NCBI GenBank assembly: GCA_035527715.1
Contig: DATKZY010000135.1
Span: 1 to 5,056, forward strand
Reading direction: 5' to 3'
Source of the DNA: DSUN01 sp035527715
GTDB lineage: Bacteria > Planctomycetota > PUPC01 > DSUN01
DNA length: 5,056 nt
Of the stretch, positions 1 to 4,112 are shown piece by piece. Within the stretch, counting starts at the first letter, position 1. The number at the start of each line of letters is the position of its first letter. A program made the translations under genes and the position numbers. A model generated the notes under the pieces. The model worked only from the letters and a program-made list of their open reading frames with translations, made no database searches and was not told where the DNA came from.

Positions 1-633
1 GGCGGCCTGGACGATGATCCCGCTGGCGGGGTTGCCGCGGACGGGGGGCAGGACGAAGAACTCGCGGGACAAGGCGATGCCCGTGGGCTCGCCGCGCAGG
101 AGCTGGCCGGCGGCGCGATTGGCGATACCTTCGAGCCGGCAGATCGGATAGCAGACCTCGGGGTAGAGGGCGAGGAGCGTCTCGTTCCGCAGCAGTACGT
201 CCTTCAGGGAGGCCAGGAGCCGGTAGGCTTTCGGCCAGGTGGCCGCGATGGGCCCCACGTAGCGGCGGAGGGCGTTGAGCGTCACCCACAGGGGCGCGGC
301 GATGCCGAGGAGGGACGTTTTCCCGCCGCCGCGTGGCATGGCCTCGGCGAAGGTCCCGCCGTGGCGGGCGACGTACTCGACCTGGCCGATGACCTCCAGG
401 TGATCTTTCGACCAGGGCAAGTAGAAAATCTTCGGGAAGCACTCTGTGCAGAAGCGCTCGAAGGAGCGGGCGACGGCCAGGCGGAGCGCCACGTCCTCGA
501 CGGGCGGGATGGCGCCGATGTCGGCGCCGGCGTGCGCCTGGCGGGCCATCCGCTGGCGCATCCGCTCGCGGTGCCGCTCGTAGCCGCCAGCGGGGAAGCG
601 GCTGGCCGAGGGGGGGAGGGGTGCGGTGCTCAT
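1..633 (-). CDS. Phage terminase large subunit (TerL), N-terminal part, cut by the window edge
   Basis: This is the ATP-driven motor that moves phage DNA into the empty capsid and, in the full protein, cuts it. The minus frame is open from the ATG at 633 to base 1, giving 211 residues with no stop. A P-loop (Walker A) is seen at residues 100-107, PRGGGKTS, preceded by a hydrophobic strand as in terminase ATPases. Residues 157-178, around YPEVCYPI and LEGIANRAAGQL, match a segment I remember from large terminases of uncultured and planctomycete phages. Walker B and the C-terminal nuclease domain would lie beyond the left edge, so they cannot be checked. The start is one base after the stop of the 63-residue gene (TGAaATG), with GGAG just upstream, so translation is probably coupled. 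The position directly after a small-terminase-like gene supports the call. Another P-loop ATPase is possible but much less likely. Confidence 0.85.
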   Translation of the reverse strand, partial: MSTAPLPPSASRFPAGGYERHRERMRQRMARQAHAGADIGAIPPVEDVALRLAVARSFERFCTECFPKIFYLPWSKDHLEVIGQVEYVARHGGTFAEAMPRGGGKTSLLGIAAPLWVTLNALRRYVGPIAATWPKAYRLLASLKDVLLRNETLLALYPEVCYPICRLEGIANRAAGQLLRGEPTGIALSREFFVLPPVRGNPASGIIVQAA

Positions 634-634
634 T

Positions 635-826
635 TCACTCCGCGCGGCCACGCGGCCCCTCCTGTTCGGCGGCGGCGAGGAAGCATTCGAGGCGGCGGAG
701 TTCAAGGAGGGCGGCGGCGACGAGCTGGTCCACGACGGCCGCGTGCGCGGGCCAGCGGCGGCGGGCGTCGCGGCGGAGGTCCCGGAGCAGTTCGCGGACG
801 CGGCGGATCACGGGGCGGTAGCGCAT
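635..826 (-). CDS. 63-residue protein of unknown function between the terminase genes
   Basis: I do not recognise this protein. It is 63 residues long, with an arginine-rich N-terminal half (RRVRELLRDLRRDARRRW at about residues 8-25) and a leucine/alanine-rich, probably helical, second half. It contains no cysteine pairs, membrane segment or signal peptide. Its ATG at 826 lies inside the last codons of the small-terminase-like gene (19-base overlap), with GGAG seven bases upstream. Its TGA is followed after one base by the TerL start. Such tight packing argues that it is translated. The basic helical character would suit a DNA- or RNA-binding accessory packaging factor, but that is inference from position and composition only. 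Confidence 0.55.
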   Translation of the reverse strand: MRYRPVIRRVRELLRDLRRDARRRWPAHAAVVDQLVAAALLELRRLECFLAAAEQEGPRGRAE

Positions 827-1293
827 GGGGCGGCTCCGCGTAGTTTGAGGATTTCGGCCACGGCCAGGCGGGCGAGTTCCACGGTCGGCGCCTCCTCGTC
901 GGCCAGGCCGAGGGGCGCCAGGTGCGCGCGGATGGCCGCGATCTCCGCCGTGGCGGGCGAGGCGTCGTCCTTTTCCACGCTCGGGGCGGCCTTCGGGGGC
1001 CGGCAGAGGCCGAGGAGTTTGTTCAGCTCGCGCTGGGCGGCGATGGCAGACTTCACGTCCTGCGTCGCCTTCGCTTTCGCATGGAGGTCGTTCAGGCGCA
1101 GCACGGCCAGGGCGAGCTGCTCGTCGCGGCTGGTGGTCAGGGCGGCCAGGCGGCGGCGGACGCGGCCGATCAGGCGTTTGGCCTGGGCGGGCTTCAGGCC
1201 GAGGCTCTCGACGGCGGTCTTCTCGACCACGGACTCGGCCAGGCCGCTCACCAGGAGCAGCAGCACCTTGTCGGCATTCGTCTGGTCGCTCAT
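808..1293 (-). CDS. Probable phage terminase small subunit
   Basis: Small terminases recognise the packaging site on phage DNA and hand it to TerL. The protein is 161 residues, within the usual size range. Residues about 9-50 form a helical, helix-turn-helix-like segment (ESLGLKPAQAKRLIGRVRRRL) suited to DNA binding. Residues about 56-96 form a long helix ending in QRELNKLLGL, a pattern common before the oligomerisation region of small terminases. The tail after residue 100 is low-complexity and then helical. The start at 1293 has a strong ribosome binding site, GGAGGA, seven bases upstream, and overlaps the previous stop as ATGA. Location one gene upstream of TerL is the strongest argument. 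The sequence family is divergent, so a general phage HTH protein is the alternative. Confidence 0.65.
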   Translation of the reverse strand: MSDQTNADKVLLLLVSGLAESVVEKTAVESLGLKPAQAKRLIGRVRRRLAALTTSRDEQLALAVLRLNDLHAKAKATQDVKSAIAAQRELNKLLGLCRPPKAAPSVEKDDASPATAEIAAIRAHLAPLGLADEEAPTVELARLAVAEILKLRGAAPCATAP

Positions 1294-1457
1294 GGCCTAT
1301 CCTCCGCCGTGGGGCGGTAGCTCTCGGCGATGGAGTCGAGGTTTCGGGTCGAGTGCTTCCGTGCGTTCGTCTTGTCGAGCTTCAGGTCGGCGATGGCCAC
1401 CAGGAACTCTTCGAGAGCGGGAGCAACGTTACAGACGGGAGTCACGATGCGACTCAT
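1290..1457 (-). CDS. Short ParB-like N-terminal fragment, probable remnant of a ParB-domain gene
   Basis: The product is 55 residues. Residues 18-46 (FLVAIADLKLDKTNARKH, then RNLDSIAES) match the opening of ParB/Sulfiredoxin-fold nuclease-like proteins: a strand, the pattern 'L.....NAR.H....L..IA.S', and the first helix. In the family this is normally followed by a segment like LRRFGQ...PIVV and 100 or more further residues. Here the protein switches to YRPTAEDRP and stops. The catalytic core and DNA-binding parts are therefore missing. It is nevertheless neatly embedded: its ATG overlaps the stop of the HKD protein (ATGA, 1454-1457) and its TGA overlaps the start of the small terminase (ATGA, 1290-1293). 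Its last codons carry the ribosome binding site of the next gene. The likely origin is an internal deletion that kept the 3' end. It may still be translated as a coupling peptide. Confidence 0.6.
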   Translation of the reverse strand: MSRIVTPVCNVAPALEEFLVAIADLKLDKTNARKHSTRNLDSIAESYRPTAEDRP

Positions 1458-2146
1458 TGGGCTCTTTTCCCGGACGTCCAGATGGCGTCCATCCAGGCGC
1501 GGTGCCAGTCGTGGAGGCCGCGGTGGTTCGTGATGACGTACTGTTCGAGGCGGGGGTTGGAGTTCAGGTTGGCGGAGCCTTCGACGGTGAGCCAGGCGCC
1601 CTTCTGGGCGTTGGCGAGGAGCAGGATCTTGCAGTGGTTCTCGAAGGCGCGGAAGCGGTGGCCGCGGGCGAGGAGGGCTTCGAGGAGGAGGGAGTAGGTG
1701 GCGGTCTCGCGGCGCTTGAAGTAGGTGCCGGTCAGGTAGCTCACCTGGCCGGTGATCTTCCCCGTGTCCATGACCTCGACCAGCTCGGCGACGTTCTGGC
1801 GGGAGAGGGTCCAGGTGGAGCAGTAAAGGTGGTCGGCGGTGCCAAGCGAAGCGATCATTTCGGGGACCCACGTCCAGAAGTCGAAGTCGGCGCAGGAGAT
1901 GACGTGGACGGCCTCGCCCGGGGCGGGCGGCTCGGGGACGGCGGCGCGGAGGCGGTCGCGCTTGCGGACGTTGGCGAGCTTGGTCACCACGTCGAGGCGG
2001 AAGGGGTTGGGGGCGGCGGGCATGTCCACCTCGAGGTCGCTCATGCCGCCGGAGAGGATGGAGGCGACGAGGTGCTCCTGGAGGGCGTCGCGGGTGGGCG
2101 GGAGGGTGGGCGTCAGGGGCGATTCGTGAGGGCGAAATCTCGGCAT
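1454..2146 (-). CDS. Phospholipase D-fold (HKD-type) nuclease-like protein
   Basis: The product is 230 residues from the ATG at 2146. One PLD-type active-site motif is visible: H171-C-K173, then VEGSANLNSN at residues 188-197, giving the H.K...GS.N pattern of the phospholipase D superfamily. The family aspartate four residues after the lysine is Ala178 here (Asn179 follows), so the motif is slightly degenerate. With a single HKD motif the protein would need to dimerise to build an active site, as bacterial nucleases of the Nuc type do. Residues 78-115 (AVHVISCADFDFWTWV and LYCSTWTLS) fit the first strands of the fold. The reading frame extends upstream to 2266, but that part crosses the attachment-site repeats and does not look like protein. 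The 2146 start has AGGG about six bases upstream. As first gene of the packaging operon it may process phage or host DNA; the substrate is unknown. Confidence 0.75.
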   Translation of the reverse strand: MPRFRPHESPLTPTLPPTRDALQEHLVASILSGGMSDLEVDMPAAPNPFRLDVVTKLANVRKRDRLRAAVPEPPAPGEAVHVISCADFDFWTWVPEMIASLGTADHLYCSTWTLSRQNVAELVEVMDTGKITGQVSYLTGTYFKRRETATYSLLLEALLARGHRFRAFENHCKILLLANAQKGAWLTVEGSANLNSNPRLEQYVITNHRGLHDWHRAWMDAIWTSGKRAQ

Positions 2147-2166
2147 GGCGGCCCTAAATAAAGTCA

Positions 2167-2199
2167 GCGTGTGGTTTCGGCTGGTTCGTATGCACACGC
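2167..2199 (-). other. Inverted repeat in the leader of the HKD gene
   Basis: GCGTGTG (2167-2173) and CACACGC (2193-2199) are a perfect seven-base inverted repeat around a 19-base loop, ending 21 bases before the 2146 start codon. On the minus strand it is followed by TGACTTTATTT. That is too interrupted for a standard terminator but compatible with a leader structure or operator. Confidence 0.3.
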
Positions 2200-2225
2200 C
2201 GGCGGAGAGGGAAAAAGGACCCGCG

Positions 2226-2243
2226 TTGGCAAAGCTGTTGGCA
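2226..2243 (+). repeat. Left-arm TTGGCA pair, 12-base spacing
   Basis: TTGGCA occurs at 2226-2231 and 2238-2243, both preceded by G (GTTGGCA). The spacing and orientation are the same as in the four-copy array on the other side of the core. This makes a shared DNA-binding protein, most simply the integrase arm-binding domain, likely. Confidence 0.55.
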
Positions 2244-2245
2244 CG

Positions 2246-2275
2246 TCGCAAAATGATATATCGCAAAGTGATACA
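2246..2275 (+). repeat. Two tandem 15-base repeats in an AT-rich block
   Basis: TCGCAAAATGATATA (2246-2260) is followed directly by TCGCAAAGTGATACA (2261-2275), identical at 13 of 15 positions. A weaker third likeness (10 of 15) falls at 2289-2303, touching the core. The repeat ends carry near-palindromes (TGATACATCA at 2269-2278), and CATAA/TTATG arms with a four-base loop follow at 2277-2290. These are candidates for binding by a repressor, excisionase or bending protein, in front of the packaging operon. Confidence 0.5.
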
Positions 2276-2288
2276 TCATAATGCGTTA

Positions 2289-2294
2289 TGTCAA
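2289..2294 (-). promoter_or_regulatory. Possible -35 element (TTGACA) for the packaging operon
   Basis: On the minus strand the exact hexamer TTGACA occurs here, pointing toward the HKD gene, inside the AT-rich block. No good -10 hexamer lies at 16-18 bases; TATCAC at 15 bases (2268-2273) is the nearest. Transcription from here would start about 120 bases before the 2146 start codon. The evidence is weak, and it would place the promoter inside attP. Confidence 0.2.
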
Positions 2295-2302
2295 TTTGAT
2301 AC

Positions 2303-2327
2303 GTAGGTTCGACTCCTACCAGGCCCA
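2303..2327 (+). repeat. tRNA 3'-end fragment, likely attP core
   Basis: GTAGG (2303-2307), loop TTCGACT (2308-2314) and CCTAC (2315-2319) form a perfect five-pair T arm. CAGGCCC plus discriminator A (2320-2327) follow, matching the 3' acceptor strand of a tRNA whose 5' end would read GGGCCTG. No such 5' half exists at the required distance upstream, so this is a fragment, not a gene. The acceptor sequence resembles tRNA-Ile(GAU) of many bacteria; this identity is a guess. CCA is not encoded (CTCC follows). Tyrosine integrases commonly use exactly this part of tRNA genes so that insertion restores the host tRNA. Confidence 0.75.
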
Positions 2328-2340
2328 CTCCTAGTGCCGT

Positions 2341-2366
2341 GTGCCCTGCCGTGCCAGGCCGTGCCA
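2341..2366 (+). repeat. GTGCC repeats, three copies at 10-base spacing
   Basis: GTGCC starts at 2341, 2351 and 2361. The last two are GTGCCA within nearly identical ten-base units GCCGTGCCAG and GCCGTGCCAC. A further GTGCC lies at 2334-2338, out of phase. The spacing is close to one helical turn, so all copies face the same side of the DNA. They lie immediately beside the tRNA core. Confidence 0.5.
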
Positions 2367-2389
2367 CCGGCTGCCGCCCCACCGCCAAT

Positions 2390-2407
2390 GAGCCGCCTGT
2401 GCGGCTC
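2390..2407. terminator. Candidate hairpin terminator downstream of the integrase
   Basis: GAGCCGC (2390-2396) and GCGGCTC (2401-2407) form a perfect GC-rich seven-pair stem with a four-base loop. On the plus strand it is followed by TTT; on the minus strand, the direction of the integrase transcript, by ATTGG, so the U tract is poor. It lies about 100 bases past the integrase stop. It may end int transcription before the packaging operon, or simply be a structural element within attP. Confidence 0.4.
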
Positions 2408-2422
2408 TTTCGCCCTCTCCCC

Positions 2423-2448
2423 GTGCCAAGCTGTGCCACTCTGTGCCA
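2423..2448 (+). repeat. GTGCCA repeats, three copies at exact 10-base spacing
   Basis: GTGCCA occurs at 2423, 2433 and 2443, with spacers AGCT and CTCT. The word is the reverse complement of TGGCAC, which overlaps the TTGGCA(C) word of the neighbouring array, so both arrays may bind the same protein in opposite orientation. The 10-base pitch differs from the 12-base pitch of the TTGGCA array. Confidence 0.55.
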
Positions 2449-2457
2449 CCCGTACGG

Positions 2458-2499
2458 TTGGCACTTTTCTTGGCATCGCAGTTGGCAAATCGCTTGGCA
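2458..2499 (+). repeat. Right-arm TTGGCA array, four copies at exact 12-base spacing
   Basis: TTGGCA is found at 2458, 2470, 2482 and 2494, each followed by a variable base and a variable spacer, so the hexamer rather than the full 12 bases is conserved. The array ends five bases before the integrase stop codon. A conserved short word at regular pitch with unconserved spacers is what tandem arm-type integrase or accessory-factor sites look like. An inverted copy, TGCCAA, lies at 2424-2429. Confidence 0.65.
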
Positions 2500-2504
2500 C
2501 CCGC

Positions 2505-3734
2505 TCACGCGATGCCCTCCTGTCTCGCGCTCCCGCCCTCGCTCAGCGGCGCCATGCGCCCCACGGCCGCCGCCCTCACCGAATCACTCACGTGAGTGTA
2601 GATTCGCAGCGTCGTCCGGGCGTCCTTGTGGCGGAGTATCCGCTGCGCCACGGGCACGGCCACGCCTGCCAGACAGAGCAGCGTCGCCGTCGTGTGCCTC
2701 AGAGCGTGCAGGTCCACCCGCCCGTCTTGCGTTGTGATCGCTACCCCCGCTGCCTTGCAATCGGCCCACAGCGCGTTCAGGAGGCCGTGCCCGACGCACC
2801 CGAATACGCGTCGCCCCTCTCCCATTTGCGCCCAGAGCGTGGAGGTCAGGGCGGCTCGCCATTCCCTCAGAGCGTCAGCGGCCGACGGCGCTAACTCCAC
2901 GTTCTCCTCGCGCTTCCCCTTCGCCGTCGCCGCGCGCACCACCACGAGAGGCTCGGCCTGCTCGAGCCGCAGGTCGCCCCAGCACAACTCCCTCAGCTCC
3001 CGCCGCCGCAGCCCCGCATAGGCCGCCAGCGTGTAGAGGATCGCCCGCTCGAGCCCCAGCAGCCGCAGACTCTCCCGCTTGGCCTCGCTCGCGTTCGGGT
3101 GCCCCTCCAGATAGTTCTCCAGCGGCCGCACGCGCGCCGCGGCAACCAGCCGCCTCAGCTCCTCGATGCTCAGCGCCCTTCGTGCCCGCACCCGAGCCGC
3201 CTCCGCCTGCACGCTCCGCAGCCCGAGCGTCGGGTCGCTCTCGGCGCGGAACCGCCGCGTCTCCAGGCCCCACCGCCAGAAGCTCCTCAACGCGCTCAGC
3301 CGATGGTTCCGCGTCGCCGCCGCCCGCCCGCTCGCCACCAGCGCCACCAGGTTCCGCTCCACCGCCTCCTGCGTCACGTCGCCAGGCAGCACCGCCCCCA
3401 TCTCCCCGAACGCCCTCACCAGGTGCCCCCTCACCCTCTCCCGCTGGCCGGCCATCGTCCCCTTGGCCTCCAGGTGTACCAGATACGCGCCCACGTGGCT
3501 CTGCCCGCGCTCGTCCCACAGCAGCAGCCGTTCCCAACGCCGCCAGAACGTCGCGTAGCTCAGGCGCCCCTCCCGTGCCGCCTCCTCGCGCTCGCTCAGC
3601 AGTTGGCGGCTCTTTCCCTTATCCGTAAAGGCCGCCTCCTCGTGCCAGCGCCCCTGCGAATCGGCATAGCGAACGTACCAGTTCCGCAGAAACCCCTCCG
3701 CCTTACGCCGCCGCCGCCTGAATAAGAAGCCCAT
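2505..3734 (-). CDS. int: Tyrosine-family site-specific integrase
   Basis: The protein is 409 residues, a normal length for a phage integrase. It would catalyse recombination between attP and the host tRNA gene. Residues 1-58, starting with an arginine cluster and followed by FLRNWYVRYADSQGRW, look like an N-terminal arm-binding domain. Residues about 75-160 form the helical core-binding domain. The catalytic domain spans about 185-395 and keeps the full set: R243 in AGLRRREL, a lysine at 272 or 274 in TAKGK, H343 and R346 in LHALRHT, H369 in LRHKD, and the nucleophile Y379 in RIYTH. The start at 3734 has AGGAGG seven bases upstream. The gene lies directly beside the attachment site it should use and follows a small HTH gene that may encode its directionality factor. 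No damage is visible, so the enzyme should be active. Confidence 0.93.
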   Translation of the reverse strand: MGFLFRRRRRKAEGFLRNWYVRYADSQGRWHEEAAFTDKGKSRQLLSEREEAAREGRLSYATFWRRWERLLLWDERGQSHVGAYLVHLEAKGTMAGQRERVRGHLVRAFGEMGAVLPGDVTQEAVERNLVALVASGRAAATRNHRLSALRSFWRWGLETRRFRAESDPTLGLRSVQAEAARVRARRALSIEELRRLVAAARVRPLENYLEGHPNASEAKRESLRLLGLERAILYTLAAYAGLRRRELRELCWGDLRLEQAEPLVVVRAATAKGKREENVELAPSAADALREWRAALTSTLWAQMGEGRRVFGCVGHGLLNALWADCKAAGVAITTQDGRVDLHALRHTTATLLCLAGVAVPVAQRILRHKDARTTLRIYTHVSDSVRAAAVGRMAPLSEGGSARQEGIA

Positions 3735-3748
3735 CGTCGCGCCTCCTA

Positions 3749-3769
3749 GCCGTGGCCCTCCGCCACGGC
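3749..3769 (-). promoter_or_regulatory. Hairpin directly before the integrase ribosome binding site
   Basis: The 39-base gap between the HTH gene and int holds a perfect eight-pair stem, GCCGTGGC with GCCACGGC. In the minus-strand transcript its five-base loop reads GGAGG. The stem ends one base before the AGGAGG ribosome binding site of int (3742-3747). There is no U tract, so a terminator is unlikely. A role in RNA processing, ribosome access or loop-mediated ribosome capture would fit the position. Confidence 0.45.
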
Positions 3770-3773
3770 CAGT

Positions 3774-4112
3774 CTAAGCCGGCAGCCCTCGGGCGTCAAG
3801 GGTTTTCGCGGAGCGCCGCCGCAGGGCCGCCCGTTTGGCACGCTCGGCCACGAAGTCCTCGATGGCCGCCCGCTGCCAGCGCGTGGCGCCGCCCACCTTT
3901 ATCTGCCCCGGCAGCTCCCCCGCCGAGGCCATCCGCCACACGCTCCGGGCGCCCACCCCCAACGCCGCGGCCACCTGCCGCACGGTCAGGAGCAGCGATG
4001 GCTCCCCGCCGCCCTTCTCGGCGGGTGGCCCGAACTCCTCGCGGATCGCCTGGCGTACCACGTCGAGCAGCAGACCGCGCAGGTCAGTTTGCTCGATTGT
4101 CACAGCCGGCAT
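3774..4112 (-). CDS. AlpA/MerR-like helix-turn-helix protein, candidate excisionase
   Basis: The product is 112 residues from the ATG at 4112. Residues 41-90 form an HTH-17/AlpA-type winged helix: LLTVRQVAAALGVGARSVWR is the helix-turn-helix, followed by the wing SAGELPGQIKVGGATRWQ and a closing helix IEDFVAE. Such proteins act as excisionases (recombination directionality factors) or small regulators of integrase genes. The N-terminal 40 residues are an extra helical, acidic extension, and the C-terminus is basic. The 4112 start is preferred over an ATG at 4127 because GAGGAG lies seven bases before it. Either start overlaps the end of the nuclease-like gene (29 bases from 4112). The gene stands 39 bases upstream of int, in the same direction, which favours the excisionase reading. 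A host-type transcription regulator cannot be excluded. Confidence 0.8.
   Translation of the reverse strand: MPAVTIEQTDLRGLLLDVVRQAIREEFGPPAEKGGGEPSLLLTVRQVAAALGVGARSVWRMASAGELPGQIKVGGATRWQRAAIEDFVAERAKRAALRRRSAKTLDARGLPA

Larger units (their letters stand above)
2147..2504. other. Gene-free stretch holding the phage attachment site (attP)
   Basis: This stretch lies between the integrase stop and the first packaging gene. From left to right it contains the 5' leader of the HKD gene with a hairpin (2167-2199), and two TTGGCA repeats 12 bases apart (2226-2243). An AT-rich block of about one-third G+C follows (2246-2302), with a 15-base tandem repeat, and then the tRNA 3'-end core (2303-2327). 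On the integrase side come three GTGCC units every 10 bases (2341-2366), a strong hairpin (2390-2407), three GTGCCA units every 10 bases (2423-2448), and four TTGGCA units every 12 bases (2458-2499) ending just before the integrase stop codon. A tRNA-derived core flanked by short repeated arm sites next to int is the architecture of tyrosine-integrase attP sites such as that of lambda. Assignment of proteins to repeats is inference. Confidence 0.7.

Noticed and set aside
1458..1871. Upstream extension of the ParB-like frame into a 193-residue protein
   Set aside because: The extension is proline/arginine-rich and overlaps the HKD gene in another frame. Only the part after the ATG at 1457 resembles a protein family.
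626..2161. Long plus-strand open frame of 511 residues
   Set aside because: It runs antisense to four or five well-supported minus-strand genes, has alanine/glycine/glutamate-rich, low-complexity composition typical of antisense frames in GC-rich DNA, and shows no recognisable domain.
2147..2266. N-terminal extension of the HKD protein to the ATG at 2266
   Set aside because: The extra 40 residues would be encoded by attachment-site repeats and a hairpin, and they do not resemble the rest of the protein. The ATG at 2146 gives a normal-looking start.
2254..2327. A complete tRNA gene
   Set aside because: The T arm and 3' acceptor strand are perfect, but no matching 5' acceptor strand, D arm or anticodon arm exists in the preceding 75 bases.
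2341..2499. A CRISPR-like or coding minisatellite array
   Set aside because: The repeated words are only five to seven bases with spacers of four to six bases, far too short for CRISPR, and they flank an att core beside an integrase.
2164..2508. Minus-strand frames of 114 and 69 residues across the attachment site
   Set aside because: They are translations of the repeat arrays and of the tRNA fragment (the GPGRSRTYVSN-like stretch is what tRNA ends give when translated), and they have no family resemblance.
2875..3537. Minus-strand 220-residue frame inside the integrase
   Set aside because: It is a glycine/alanine/arginine-rich shadow of the integrase, which keeps every catalytic residue in its own frame.
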